Assembly: GCA_963801065.1 (NCBI GenBank)
Contig: CAWDDG010000004.1
Span: 545,636 to 609,635 of the forward strand
Direction: 5' to 3'
DNA from: CAWDDG01 sp963801065
GTDB lineage: Bacteria > Actinomycetota > Actinomycetes > Jiangellales > Jiangellaceae
Length of the DNA stretch: 64,000 bases
Part shown: positions 8,015 to 17,130 of the stretch, piece by piece
Layout of the letters: each line of letters begins with the position of its first letter
How positions within the stretch are numbered: the stretch's first letter is position 1
Program-made: the position numbers and the translations under genes
The notes under the pieces: generated by a model
Databases searched by the model: none
Seen by the model: only the letters and a program-made list of their open reading frames with translations
Told to the model about the DNA's origin: nothing

Positions 8015-8344
8015 ATGGCGTACGACGAGGGCTTGGCGACCCGCGTTCGGGATCTGATCGGAGGCGAACCAGGGTTGCTGGAGAAGAGGATGTTCGGTGG
8101 GTTGGCGATGCTGCTGGAGGGCAACATGGCCGTCGGCGTGCATGGCGAGGACCTGATCGTCCGCACCGATCCCGACGAACATGACGAGCTGCTGACCGAG
8201 CCGGGCGCCAGACCTTTCGACCTGACGGGCCGGCCGATGAAGGGCTGGATCCTCGTCGACGCGTCCGGCTGCGCCGAGGACGATGATCTGACGCAGTGGA
8301 TCGGCCGTGGGATCGCGTTCGCGCGCAGCCTTCCGCCCAAGTAG
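8015..8344 (+). CDS. TfoX N-terminal domain protein
   Basis: 109 residues from the ATG at 8015 (MAYDEGLATRVRDLI). The core EKRMFGGLAMLLEGNMAVGVHGEDLIVR and MKGWILVDASG is the TfoX/Sxy N-terminal domain. In proteobacteria a two-domain relative regulates competence; stand-alone actinobacterial members have no proven role and should not be assumed to act in competence. It lies 64 bases after the DUF6510 gene and converges on the VOC gene. Confidence 0.85.
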   Translation: MAYDEGLATRVRDLIGGEPGLLEKRMFGGLAMLLEGNMAVGVHGEDLIVRTDPDEHDELLTEPGARPFDLTGRPMKGWILVDASGCAEDDDLTQWIGRGIAFARSLPPK

Positions 8345-8365
8345 GGCGGGCCGGTTCGTCCGCTA

Positions 8366-8749
8366 TCAGCTTCCGCTGCCGTAGGGGCGGGTGATGATCT
8401 CCAGGAAATGGCCGCTCGGGTCTTCCCAGTACACGCCGCAGCCGCCGTCGTTGGTGTTGAACTCGCCCGGCCGCCGCCTCATCGGATCCGCCCAGTACGG
8501 CAGCGCACGGTCGCGGATCCGGCCGAAGATCTCGTCGAACTCCGACTCGCCGACCAAGAAGGCGTAGTGCTGCGGAACGGGCGGACCGAGGTCGTCAGCG
8601 AAGTCGAGGGAGACGTCGTTGTCGACCTGCACGACCAGGAACGGACCGTACGGAGTCGGGTCGTCCAGGCCCAGCATCTCGACCAGGAACGTCGCCGATT
8701 CCTGCTTGTCACGGACTCTCACGATGGTGTGGTTCAACTGCACGGTCAT
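8366..8749 (-). CDS. VOC-superfamily (glyoxalase-like) protein
   Basis: 127 residues with two beta-alpha-beta-beta-beta modules. The first begins LNHTIVRVRDKQES and contains FLVEMLGLDDPTPYGPFLVVQV; the second holds HYAFLVGESEFDEIFGRI and ends GCGVYWEDPSGHFLEIITRPY. Potential metal ligands are His near the N-terminus, His in HYAFLV and the terminal Glu of HFLEIIT, the usual H/H/E pattern. Members are lyases, dioxygenases or resistance proteins; no substrate can be assigned. It is 43 bases downstream of the disulfide oxidoreductase on the same strand and may be co-transcribed with it. Confidence 0.87.
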   Translation of the reverse strand: MTVQLNHTIVRVRDKQESATFLVEMLGLDDPTPYGPFLVVQVDNDVSLDFADDLGPPVPQHYAFLVGESEFDEIFGRIRDRALPYWADPMRRRPGEFNTNDGGCGVYWEDPSGHFLEIITRPYGSGS

Positions 8750-8792
8750 GCCACCGACCATGCCTGGAACATCGGGAGCTGTCCATTGGCCG

Positions 8793-10145
8793 CTACGTGA
8801 GGCTGCGTAGCGCGTCCTCGATGCCGCGGTGGAAGGTCGGATACGCATAGATCATGTGCCGGAGCGTCTCGACCGGCACCTGGGCGTGTACAGCGACGGC
8901 GAGCGCGGAGAGAACCTCGCCGCCGGTCGGCCCGGCCGAGGTGGCGCCCACCAGCACGTCCCGGTCGGCGTCGGCGACGAGCTTGATCAGGCCGGCGTTT
9001 CCAGCCTTGTGGATCCACCCCCGGGCCGACGACGGGACCTGCGCGACGCCGACCGCGACTCTGATGCCCGCGTCGCGTGCCTGGGCCTCGGTGAGTCCTA
9101 CCGCGGCGATCTCGGGGTCGGTGAACGTGACGCGCGGCGTCGCCCGATAGTCCGCAGGTGGTCCAGGCGCGTCGAGGATGTCGCGGATGGCGATGCCGGC
9201 CTGGTACATCGCCATATGGGTGAATGCACCATGGCCGGTGACGTCGCCGACTGCCCACAGCCGGTCGGCGGCTCGCATGCGCTCGTCGACCTCGATGGCC
9301 GAGGCGGCGGGATCGAGCCCGACGCTGTCCACGCCCAGCGGTCGCAGATCGGCGCGACGACCGACGGCGACCAGCAGTCGCTCTGCGTGAACATCGTCAC
9401 CCGCAGTCACCGTGAACCGGTCGCCGTCGTGGCGCACCTCGGTCGCTCTCGTCCTGGTGCGCACGGCGATACCGTCGGCTTCCAGCGCGTTCTGCGCAAG
9501 CGCGGACGCCTCCGGCTCCTCGCCGGGCAGAAGCCGGTCGAGGGCCTCCACCACGACGACCTCGACGCCGAAGCGCGCATACACCTGCGCCAGTTCCACT
9601 CCGACCGCACCGCCACCCAGCACCAGCAACGACTCGGGCAGGGTCTTGGCCTCGATCGCCTCGCGGTTGGTCCAGTACGGGGTGTCGAAAAGTCCGTCGA
9701 TCGGTGGGACGACCGGCACCGCGCCCGTTCCGATGACGACTCCTCGCCGTGCCTCGTATGTCTCGCCGTCAACCTCGACGGCGCCCGGCCCGGCGAGCCG
9801 TCCGCGACCACGGACGAACCGCCCTCCCTTGCCGGTGAACCGGTCCACCGCGACCTGGTCGTTCCAGTCGTCAGTGGCCTCGTCGCGGATGCGCGACGCG
9901 ACAGGCTCCCAGTCCGGTGTGACGTCGGCATGTCCCGCCATGCCGTCGATCCGCCGCCCCTCGGTCAGCAGGTTCGCGGCGCGGATCATCATCTTGCTCG
10001 GCACGCAACCCCAGTACGGACACTCGCCACCCACCAGGGTGTTCTCTATGCCGACCACGGCGAGGCCCGCTTCGGCGAGGCGCCCGCCAACCTCTTCACC
10101 GCCCACGCCCATCCCGAGGACGACGACGTCCACCTGATCTGCCAT
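8793..10145 (-). CDS. Pyridine nucleotide-disulfide oxidoreductase (dihydrolipoamide dehydrogenase-like)
   Basis: A 450-residue flavoprotein. The N-terminal FAD site is VVVLGMGVGGEEVGGRLAEA. The redox-active disulfide is C42/C47 in GGECPYWGCVPSK, with the class I spacing C-x4-C. The second dinucleotide motif is LLVLGGGAVGVELAQVYARFG (NAD(P)H). LWAVGDVTGHGAFTHMAMYQ closes the FAD site, and the C-terminal HMIYAYPTFHRGIEDALRSL carries the His-x4-Glu dyad (H-x-x-x-x-E pattern) of the dimer-interface active site. It could be a dihydrolipoamide, mycothione or mercuric-type reductase; the motif details do not decide, so I leave it general. Confidence 0.88.
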   Translation of the reverse strand: MADQVDVVVLGMGVGGEEVGGRLAEAGLAVVGIENTLVGGECPYWGCVPSKMMIRAANLLTEGRRIDGMAGHADVTPDWEPVASRIRDEATDDWNDQVAVDRFTGKGGRFVRGRGRLAGPGAVEVDGETYEARRGVVIGTGAVPVVPPIDGLFDTPYWTNREAIEAKTLPESLLVLGGGAVGVELAQVYARFGVEVVVVEALDRLLPGEEPEASALAQNALEADGIAVRTRTRATEVRHDGDRFTVTAGDDVHAERLLVAVGRRADLRPLGVDSVGLDPAASAIEVDERMRAADRLWAVGDVTGHGAFTHMAMYQAGIAIRDILDAPGPPADYRATPRVTFTDPEIAAVGLTEAQARDAGIRVAVGVAQVPSSARGWIHKAGNAGLIKLVADADRDVLVGATSAGPTGGEVLSALAVAVHAQVPVETLRHMIYAYPTFHRGIEDALRSLT

Positions 10146-10520
10146 GTCTGGCTCCCGCTCTGGACCTCTACGCCACGCTGTGCGGAACGCCACCGGGCGG
10201 CGTACGGATTCGTGTGTTCTCACACGGTAACGGTGCGGTGCGCCGGCCTTGATCGAGTCGGGTACCGGCTCAGGGCTCACTCCGCGGTGAGGCGGCGCGC
10301 GAGTGGCAACAGCCCGGCCGCCGCCAACGGCGACCTGTGTGAGCCGCATATCCGCGCTGACCGGGACGGTGGCTGTTCCCACTGAAACGACGGGATGCGC
10401 CGGCGCCGAGTCTCACCGGCCACTTGACGAACCGGCCAGGTCGCAGAACGCTCAGCCTCGTACGGCAAGCCCCATTCCTGGCCGGCATCTCGGGAGCCGA
10501 CCTTCCCTCGGGAGGTACCC

Positions 10521-12452
10521 ATGCGCCGTCGCCCCCTCGTCGTGGCACTCGCCACCCTCGCGGTCACGGGCGCGTTCCTCACGTCGTCGTACGGCATCGA
10601 CCGTCCCTTCGCCGCGTCCCGGCTGGTCGTCCGGCCGGTCGTCGACCCGCTCGACAGCGGCTCCACCGGCGCCGGCGGCGGCCAGTTCAACACGTCCCAG
10701 ATCGAGGACTACACGTGCGAAGTCGCGGCCGGCGATGCGTATGGCACACCGGCCGGTGCGATGGACGCGAGCTGCAACGATGTATCGCCGTACAGGCAGG
10801 ATTTCAACCCCGACAACGAGATCGCCGTCGCGGTCAACCCGTTGTTCCCCGAACACCTTCTGGCCGGGTCGAACGACTACTTCTACCGGTTCAACAACTC
10901 GACGGGAGCCAGGCAGGCGCTCATCCTGACCGGCTTCCTCACGTCCTTCGACGCGGGCGAGTCGTGGCTCGACGGCCAGATTCCGGTCCGGACTGGCAAC
11001 GGCGCCGGTGACCCGGTCCCCGCGTTCAACGCGAGGTTCTCCGGAGACTCTCCCGCGACCTCCTGGGCGTTGATGGCGCAGCTGGAGAACCTGGGCGGTC
11101 AGGGTGGCCCGTTCGTCACACAGGGCGACATAGCGGTGAGCCACTCGGCGGACGGCGGAGTCACGTGGAGCGAGCCCGTCACGGTTTTCATGGGCCAGGG
11201 TGCTGGCATCGGCCCGGCGAACCGGGCGATCTTCTGGGACAAGGAGTGGATGACGGTCGACAACAACCCCGACTCGCCGTGGTACGGCCGGACCTACGTC
11301 ACGGCCACCCGTTTCGTCAACGGGCTGCAAGGGTCCTATGCGGAGTCGGCCATTTGGCTCGCCTGGTCCGACGACGGAGGACTCACGTGGACCGAGCCCA
11401 AGGAGATCTCCGGCAGCAACTCGATATGCGCGTTCCAGACGACCGGCCCGGCCAGCGAGTGCGACGAGGACCAGTTCTCGATTCCCGAGGTCACGGTGGA
11501 CGGCACGCTGCACGTGCATTTCCTCAACGCGAACGTGCAGTCGGCGTGGGAGTCGGCTGAGGAGTTCGACAGCACCGTCATGGTCGTGACCTCGGCCGAC
11601 GGCGGCGCGTCGTTCACGTCCCCGGTCGTCGTGGCATCGCTGGAGGACGGCCGCGGCGACACGCCGTGGAGCGTCATCTTCAGCCAGACCGTGACCGATC
11701 ACCAGATTCGCTGGAATGCAGCAGGGACGCTGACATCCGACCCGACCAACGCCGACCACCTCGTCGTCGTGTACGCCGACAACTTCGAGGGCGTCCGCGA
11801 CACCGAGGCCGCCCCGGACTGCTTCGACGACATCCCGGGCACCGCGCCGGACTACAACCCCTGTGACGTGACGAGCGCCACCGACGTCTACATGGCGGAG
11901 TCGTTCGACGGCGGGGCGACGTGGAACCCACGGATCGAGCTGGACACGAGCCCCGGCGACCAGTGGTTCGCGTGGGCGGACTTCGGCGCGGACGGCACGC
12001 TGTATGCCGCGTACGACAGCAACGAGGGCGTGGCCGACCCGGACCTCGACGACACGTTCAACCACGTCCTGCTCTCCGTCGCGCCGAGGCCGGCACCCGG
12101 ACCGGTCGTCGTGGCGGCGCGGGAGGCGCTCGTGCCGGATGGTGCGGGCCGCTCCCCGACTGAGAACGTCGACATCTCGGTGACGCACTGGACTGGGCAG
12201 TACGTACCGCTGGCCGCCTGGCCGGCCGTGTGCGGGCCCGACGGCCACACCGACCCGCCGGTGGCCAACGCGGAGGGCAAGGAGTGCAACGTGTTCCATG
12301 GCGACTACACCGGGCTCGCCGTCGGTGCCGACGGTGCGGTCAACGTCGTCTGGACCGGGCTCAACCGGCTCGCGACCTCGCCGCAGATCGACGCGTACAC
12401 CGGCCAGCCGCACGACGGGTACGCACAGGACGCGATGTACGCCCGTCGCTGA
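10521..12452 (+). CDS. Exported Asp-box (BNR/sialidase-like) repeat protein
   Basis: A 643-residue protein. A strong ribosome-binding site (GGGAGGT) precedes the ATG, and residues 1-32 form a secretion signal. At least four Asp boxes are visible (SADGGVTWSEP, SDDGGLTWTEP, SADGGASFTSP, SFDGGATWNPR), the S/T-x-D-x-G-x-T-W turns of six- or seven-bladed propellers. Sialidase catalytic features (Arg triad, FRIP) are not evident, so an enzyme activity should not be assumed. Several paired Cys in CxxxxxD-rich loops suggest disulfides or calcium-stabilised loops. It is flanked by unrelated minus-strand genes on both sides. Confidence 0.82.
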   Translation: MRRRPLVVALATLAVTGAFLTSSYGIDRPFAASRLVVRPVVDPLDSGSTGAGGGQFNTSQIEDYTCEVAAGDAYGTPAGAMDASCNDVSPYRQDFNPDNEIAVAVNPLFPEHLLAGSNDYFYRFNNSTGARQALILTGFLTSFDAGESWLDGQIPVRTGNGAGDPVPAFNARFSGDSPATSWALMAQLENLGGQGGPFVTQGDIAVSHSADGGVTWSEPVTVFMGQGAGIGPANRAIFWDKEWMTVDNNPDSPWYGRTYVTATRFVNGLQGSYAESAIWLAWSDDGGLTWTEPKEISGSNSICAFQTTGPASECDEDQFSIPEVTVDGTLHVHFLNANVQSAWESAEEFDSTVMVVTSADGGASFTSPVVVASLEDGRGDTPWSVIFSQTVTDHQIRWNAAGTLTSDPTNADHLVVVYADNFEGVRDTEAAPDCFDDIPGTAPDYNPCDVTSATDVYMAESFDGGATWNPRIELDTSPGDQWFAWADFGADGTLYAAYDSNEGVADPDLDDTFNHVLLSVAPRPAPGPVVVAAREALVPDGAGRSPTENVDISVTHWTGQYVPLAAWPAVCGPDGHTDPPVANAEGKECNVFHGDYTGLAVGADGAVNVVWTGLNRLATSPQIDAYTGQPHDGYAQDAMYARR

Positions 12453-12549
12453 ACGACGAACGCGGAACGATCGACGGCTGCCGTCTACCGAGACCGGCGG
12501 CAGCCGTCGCGGGTTGCCGGTGGTGGCCAGGCACTGTGACACGGTTTGC

Positions 12550-13899
12550 TCATCGGTCCGCGCTGGTCTTGGACGGCTGGATGTTCGGGTTGAGGTGGAA
12601 GACGTTGTCCGGATCGTAGGTGTCCTTCACCGCGGTGAGGCGGGCGAGCTTGGTCGGTGAGTAGGCCCGTCGAACGCCGGTCATGCCCTCGTCGTTGAGC
12701 GTGTTGGTGTAAACGCCGCTTGCGAAATGGTCCAGCGTCGCGGCGTACCGTCTCGCCTCGCCCATCCGGTCGGAGTCCTCGGCCGGATCCGTCCAGCGCG
12801 CCGCGGCGACCAGCTCGAACTTCGTGTCGCGATGGGTGAACGCCATCGCCTCCTCGGGCACGTCGGCGATCGCACCGCCGTACGCCTGAAGGCTCACGTT
12901 GGGCGCGTGCTCACTCCGCAGGCTCTCGCCGACCATGACGGTGATCGCCTCGTCGGTGAGTTCCCGGAGAAAGTGCCCCTTCCAGTACCTGCGTAGCTGG
13001 TGCCCGTCCACCGTGTCGTCACGCCGCTGCAGCTCGACGTACGACGGCGTCTCGACCCGCTCCGCGCTCGGTCGGCCGAGCGCTCGCAATGATGGGAGCA
13101 ACTCTCTAGCGGCATGGAGATCGCCGCCCACCCACACGTAGCCGACCGTGACCAGGCCACCGCTGAGCAGCGCGGTGAACGTGGCCGGCAGGGGAGCACT
13201 GGCGCTCAGGTCGCGCCAGCTTCGAAGCACGGCTTCCGCCTGGTCGAGGGCGAAGTCGAACTCGGCGGTCAGCGTCTGCGGGCCGACCGGGTGCAGCCGG
13301 AACTCGAAGTCGGTCACAACCCCGAAGTTCCCCCCGCCCCCGCGAAGACCCCAGAACAGCTCCGGGTGCTCCGTCTCGCTGGCTCGCACCACGCTCCCGT
13401 CGGCCGTGACCACCTCGAAGGAGACCACGTTGTCGCAGGTCAGGCCGTGCGCCCGCGCCAGCCAGCCCATCCCGCCACCGAGCGTGAGCCCTCCGACCCC
13501 GGTGTGGGAGACGTTGCCGGCCGTGGTTGCCAGTCCGTGTTGCTGCGACGCCTGGTCCAGCGCACCGAGGAGTGTGCCGCCTTGCACCGATGCACGCCGC
13601 TGGTGCGGGTCCACCCGCACGCGGTTCAGCGGGGTCAGGTCGATCATCAGGCCGTCCTCCGGCACGGCGTGGCCGATCACGCTGTGGCCGCCACACCGGA
13701 CGCCGATCTCGAGTCCGAGCTCTCGGGCCGTCCGGACCGCCGTGGCGACGTCGCCGACGCTCGCGCAGCGGATGATCATCCGCGGCCGCCGGTCGATCAT
13801 CGCGTTCCAGACGGTTCGTGCCTCGTCGTACCCCGCGTCGCCGGACAAGAGCAGCCGTCCGTCGAACCGGTCACGCATGCCGTTCGTCGTTGCCGTCAT
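12550..13899 (-). CDS. FAD-linked oxidase, berberine-bridge type
   Basis: 449 residues from the ATG at 13899. IRCASVGDVATAVRTARE and GVRCGGHSVIGHAV form the PCMH-type FAD-binding domain; His72 in RCGGHS is the covalent 8-alpha-histidyl site. GLTCDNV carries the Cys that in bicovalent members attaches at C6, so the flavin may be doubly linked. GGLTLGGGMGWLARAHG and LFWGLRGGGGNFGVVTDFEF are strongly conserved. The C-terminal YDPDNVFHLNPNI is the BBE tail. Such enzymes oxidise sugars or specialised metabolites and give H2O2. No signal peptide is seen. It is divergent from the MocR regulator with a 47-base gap, so that regulator is the obvious candidate controller. Confidence 0.9.
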   Translation of the reverse strand: MTATTNGMRDRFDGRLLLSGDAGYDEARTVWNAMIDRRPRMIIRCASVGDVATAVRTARELGLEIGVRCGGHSVIGHAVPEDGLMIDLTPLNRVRVDPHQRRASVQGGTLLGALDQASQQHGLATTAGNVSHTGVGGLTLGGGMGWLARAHGLTCDNVVSFEVVTADGSVVRASETEHPELFWGLRGGGGNFGVVTDFEFRLHPVGPQTLTAEFDFALDQAEAVLRSWRDLSASAPLPATFTALLSGGLVTVGYVWVGGDLHAARELLPSLRALGRPSAERVETPSYVELQRRDDTVDGHQLRRYWKGHFLRELTDEAITVMVGESLRSEHAPNVSLQAYGGAIADVPEEAMAFTHRDTKFELVAAARWTDPAEDSDRMGEARRYAATLDHFASGVYTNTLNDEGMTGVRRAYSPTKLARLTAVKDTYDPDNVFHLNPNIQPSKTSADR

Positions 13900-13909
13900 G
13901 GTCGCGAGC

Positions 13910-13938
13910 CTGACAGGAATCGGTACGTGCGATAAGAT
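13910..13938 (+). promoter_or_regulatory. Sigma-70-type promoter of the MocR gene, predicts a leaderless mRNA
   Basis: CTGACA (13910-13915), a 17-base spacer and TAAGAT (13933-13938) match the -35 and -10 consensus closely. The expected start point, 6-8 bases past the -10, falls at the ATG at 13947, so the transcript would be leaderless, which is frequent in actinobacteria. The same 47-base gap must also hold the promoter of the divergent flavoprotein, so the regulator probably binds here. Confidence 0.65.
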
Positions 13939-13946
13939 CCAATCCG

Positions 13947-15362
13947 ATGGCCGAATCAAGGACCAATTCTGGCATCGCGGGCGACCTGCTCATCGAGCTC
14001 AGGCGCAATGTCTCCTTCCCCTTGCACCGGCAGATCGAGGCATCGATCCGCGACGGCATCCGCTCGGGACGGCTACGGCTCGGCATCTCGTTGCCGCCCA
14101 CGCGAACCATCGCCGCCGACCTCGGCGTCTCGCGCGGTGTCGTCGTCGAGGCGTACCAGCAGCTCGTGGCCGAGGGATACCTGACCACCCGGACGGGCGG
14201 GTACACCCAGGTGGCAATCGGCCCGGAGCCGGCCCCGCCGGCGGCGCGGCCGGTTCGCCCACAGTTGCCGAGGATCGACTTCGGCTACGGCAGGGCCGAC
14301 GTGACCAACTTCCCCCGTGCCGCGTGGCTGCGGTCGGTCCGAACGGTGCTCACGGAGGCACCGAGCGAGCGGTTCGGCTACCTCAGCGGCCGTGGTGTCC
14401 CGGAGTTGCACGAGGCACTCGCCGACTACCTGAACCGGGTGCGAGGCACGTCAGCCAAGCCCGACAATGTCGTGATCTGCAACGGGTACGCACAAGGAAT
14501 CACGCTGCTCACTCAGGTGCTGGCGAAGTCCGGGGCGAAGCTGATCGCCGTCGAGGACCCATCCGCGGACGACGACGTCCGCCCGATCGCCGCGGCGGTC
14601 GGGCTCGACGTGGTCGGTGTCCCTGTCGACCATGACGGCATTCGTGTCGACGTGCTCGACCGTACCGACGCCGACGCCGTAGTCCTGACCCCGTCACACC
14701 AGTGGCCGACCGGCGCCGTGTTATCGGCCGAGTCGCGAGCCGCAGTGCTCCGCTGGGCGAACCGGCGGGGCGCGATGGTCGTCGAGGACGACTACGACGC
14801 GGAGTACCGCTATGACCGCGCCCCGATCGGAGCCATGCAGGGCCTGGCGCCGGACCAGGTCGCCTACGCAGGCACGGCGAGCAAGACCCTCGCGCCCGGG
14901 CTCCGACTCGGGTGGCTCGTGGTGCCTCGCCACCTGATCGACGATGTCGCCGCCGCCAAGATCGCCGCGGACCGCGGCTCACCGGCGCTCGAGCAGCTCG
15001 CTTTCGCCGACTTTCTCGTCCGAGGCGAGTTCGACCGGCACCTGCGACGGATGCGGCCGGTGTACCGACGACGCCGAGACGCGCTCCTGAAGGCCCTGCA
15101 GGAGCGACTGCCCGATCTCGACCCGACCGGGGTCTCTGCCGGCATGCATCTCGTCACCTGGCTGCCGTCCGACCTCGACGAGACCACCGTGGTGGACGCT
15201 GCGGCCCGACGGGGACTGGGTGTCTACGGCGTCTCGCCGTATCGCATCTCCTACGAGGGCAAGGGTGGCCTGATCTTCGGTTACGCCGCACTCAGTGAGC
15301 GCACCATCACCGAAGGGATCGACATCCTCGCCGCCGTGATCAACGAGATGCGTTCCGCGTGA
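13947..15362 (+). CDS. MocR-type regulator (GntR wHTH + aminotransferase domain)
   Basis: A 471-residue fusion. The N-terminal GntR winged helix (about residues 15-80: LHRQIEASIRDGIRSGRL, LPPTRTIAADLGVSRGVVVE) is joined by a short linker to a class I aminotransferase fold. PLP-site landmarks include NGYAQGITLLTQVL, VVLTPSHQWPTGAVL, VVEDDYDAEYRYDR and the Schiff-base lysine in GTASKTLAPGLRLGWLV. The conserved lysine means it should bind PLP and sense it or an amino compound. Relatives include PdxR and GabR; nothing here identifies the ligand. It is divergent from the FAD oxidase, its likely target. Confidence 0.92.
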   Translation: MAESRTNSGIAGDLLIELRRNVSFPLHRQIEASIRDGIRSGRLRLGISLPPTRTIAADLGVSRGVVVEAYQQLVAEGYLTTRTGGYTQVAIGPEPAPPAARPVRPQLPRIDFGYGRADVTNFPRAAWLRSVRTVLTEAPSERFGYLSGRGVPELHEALADYLNRVRGTSAKPDNVVICNGYAQGITLLTQVLAKSGAKLIAVEDPSADDDVRPIAAAVGLDVVGVPVDHDGIRVDVLDRTDADAVVLTPSHQWPTGAVLSAESRAAVLRWANRRGAMVVEDDYDAEYRYDRAPIGAMQGLAPDQVAYAGTASKTLAPGLRLGWLVVPRHLIDDVAAAKIAADRGSPALEQLAFADFLVRGEFDRHLRRMRPVYRRRRDALLKALQERLPDLDPTGVSAGMHLVTWLPSDLDETTVVDAAARRGLGVYGVSPYRISYEGKGGLIFGYAALSERTITEGIDILAAVINEMRSA

Positions 15363-15489
15363 CCCGGCCGGACAGCACCGTCATCCGCGTCGAGCTCGTC
15401 CAACTGGCTCGCCGAGTCCGGGCGTAAACCGGCGTCGGCCGCACAGCGTCTTCCTCTCGCCAGATCGGCACAGGGGGATGGAGGACGAG

Positions 15490-16035
15490 ATGCGCAGATG
15501 GATCGCCTTGTTGGCGGCCGCCGTAGCGGCGACAGCATTCGGGCTGGTCTCGCCGGCGGTGGCGGCGCCGGAGCCGTACTGCGGGATCCGGTGGGGGTCG
15601 CTGCCTGAGGGTCACGACGAGATGAGCCCCGGGCCTCTCGTCAACGTGCGAGCCGGCAGGCACCAGTGCTTCGACCGGTTGGTACTGGACTTCCGGGGGA
15701 AGGCCGACGGCTACCGGGTCGAATACGCGTCCGCCGTACGGTCTGATGGCTCCGGAGAGGTGATCCCGGTGCGTGGTGGAGCCCGGCTCCAGATCACCGT
15801 CCAGGCCCCGGCACATGACGCCGACTACAGGCCGACCTTCAGTCCTGCGAACCGCAACGAGGTCGTCAACGTCACCGGCTGGGACACCTTCCGCCAGGTG
15901 GTCTTCGCCGGCACGTACGAGGGCCAGACCACGCTTGGCCTCGGTGTTCGCGCGCGACTCCCGTTCCGCGTGTTCACCCTCGACGGTCCAGGGACCGGTA
16001 GCCGGATCGTGATCGACGTCGCACACCTTTGGTGA
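15490..16035 (+). CDS. Secreted AMIN-like domain protein
   Basis: 181 residues from the ATG at 15490, chosen because GGAGG lies just upstream; the ATG at 15478 has no room for a ribosome-binding site. Residues 1-26 are a signal peptide (LLAAAVAATAFGLVSPAVAA). The mature domain contains VRAGRHQCFDRLVLDF, GEVIPVRGGARLQITV and TTLGLGVRARLPFRVFTL, the pattern of the AMIN-like family of actinobacterial secreted proteins (related to cell-wall-targeting AMIN domains). Two Cys (CGI and HQCF) may pair. A cell-surface or envelope role is likely but unproven. Confidence 0.85.
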   Translation: MRRWIALLAAAVAATAFGLVSPAVAAPEPYCGIRWGSLPEGHDEMSPGPLVNVRAGRHQCFDRLVLDFRGKADGYRVEYASAVRSDGSGEVIPVRGGARLQITVQAPAHDADYRPTFSPANRNEVVNVTGWDTFRQVVFAGTYEGQTTLGLGVRARLPFRVFTLDGPGTGSRIVIDVAHLW

Positions 16036-16095
16036 GCTGACACTTTTCGTCGGCCTCCGCCCACGGGCGGGGGCCGACGCGTGTATCAGCGGCGC

Positions 16096-16518
16096 TCAGC
16101 GCACCGCTTCGAGGAACACGACGGGGATGACTCGATCGGTGTTGGACTCGTAGACCCGGTAGCCCCGGTAAGCCGCGAGGACCTTCGGCCACCAGAGGGC
16201 ACGCTCATCGGGTTCGGCGGTGCGAGCGCGAACAGGCCACCGCTTCGACTTCACCTGGACGGTGGCGCTGGGAGTGGCGACCAGGTTGGTGTACCAGTGC
16301 GGATGGCGCGGCCGGCCGCCCCACGAGGCGATCACGACCAAGGTCTCACCGTCGCGCAGATAGAGCAGCGGGACGGTGTGGCGCTTGGCGGTCTTGGCTC
16401 CGATCGTGGTGAGCAACAACATGTCGTTGCGCACCAGACGTCTTCCCAACACGCCACCGGTGATCCGGTAGAGGAAGACGTGCAGTAGGGACAGTCGGCG
16501 AGCCGTCGAGTTGCGCAC
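16096..16518 (-). CDS. Deazaflavin (F420)-dependent nitroreductase family protein (Ddn-like)
   Basis: A 140-residue split-beta-barrel protein. LVRNDMLLLTTIGAKTAKRHTVPLLYLRDGETLVVIASWGGRPRHPHW is the F420-phosphate and substrate region of the Ddn family; only part of it is quoted here as key motif, ending in HPHWYTNL. WWPKVLAAYRGYRVYESNTD gives the conserved C-terminal helix. The Lys/Arg-rich loop GAKTAKRHT is the likely F420 polyglutamate contact. It implies that the host makes F420. Physiological substrate unknown (quinones and unsaturated esters are known for relatives). Confidence 0.88.
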   Translation of the reverse strand: MRNSTARRLSLLHVFLYRITGGVLGRRLVRNDMLLLTTIGAKTAKRHTVPLLYLRDGETLVVIASWGGRPRHPHWYTNLVATPSATVQVKSKRWPVRARTAEPDERALWWPKVLAAYRGYRVYESNTDRVIPVVFLEAVR

Positions 16519-16630
16519 CGTCCTCGAGTCTAGTGAGCCCGTACCTGCTCGCGCGGGACCGTGCCGACTGGCTTGACCAGTGCGTGGCCGAGCAGCGCCT
16601 CATTTGTGCGCGTCGGGGGAGAATGCGGCC

Positions 16631-16981
16631 ATGGCCTCGTACTCGGTCAACCAGGATGCGGTGGCCCGAGCGCGGCGGCTCATCCACGCTCGCCAGTACG
16701 TCCTCGACAGCGACTGGGGGGCTGTGCAGCCTCGCGCCGACGCGCAGAACGCGTTCCTCACGCGGCATTCGTGGGAGGAGTACGCGGAGTGGCACCTCGG
16801 CCTCACCGACGGCGCCGCCGAGCAGACCAAGGCCCGGTACGCGTTCGTCTACGGCGACTTTGGACGCGTTCACCGGACGGGGTTGATCGCGTGTGTGTAC
16901 CGGGCCGCCGAGTGGCGCCACAAGGACATCGAACTCGCGGCCCACGATCTGCTGCAGCACCTCGACCGCACGAGCGGCTGA
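16631..16981 (+). CDS. Conserved actinobacterial protein of unknown function
   Basis: 116 residues from the ATG at 16631. The sequence is rich in conserved aromatic and charged residues (ARQYVLDSDWGAVQP, TRHSWEEYAEWHLGL, RYAFVYGDFGRVHRTGL, AAEWRHKDIELAAHDLL). It is a type I recall as widely conserved in actinobacteria without a known role. It is predicted soluble and alpha-rich, with no signal peptide. It is divergent from the Ddn-like gene. Confidence 0.75.
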   Translation: MASYSVNQDAVARARRLIHARQYVLDSDWGAVQPRADAQNAFLTRHSWEEYAEWHLGLTDGAAEQTKARYAFVYGDFGRVHRTGLIACVYRAAEWRHKDIELAAHDLLQHLDRTSG

Positions 16982-17130
16982 CGAGCGAGCGCCGAAAGAC
17001 GCCAGCCGCCTGGTGATCGACCTCGCGCACCACTGGTGGGGTGCGAATCGTGCCCGCTGGCGATCGCATTCCGCGGGGAGCATGCTGGGCGCGGGCCAGC
17101 GGGGCGGGTAGAAGACGGCGGTGATCGGGC

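Noticed and set aside
8015..8344. Competence regulator of the TfoX type
   Set aside because: Only the N-terminal domain is present, and stand-alone actinobacterial members are not known to regulate competence.
8829..10385. Long open frame on the plus strand opposite the disulfide oxidoreductase gene
   Set aside because: It is antisense to a clearly conserved enzyme with all motifs. The plus-strand product has no domain, signal or ribosome-binding site and is only the GC-rich shadow.
10452..12542. Nearly 700-codon minus-strand frame opposite the Asp-box protein
   Set aside because: The plus strand has a signal peptide, a ribosome-binding site and four Asp boxes. The minus product is Arg/Val/Gly-rich with no family features.
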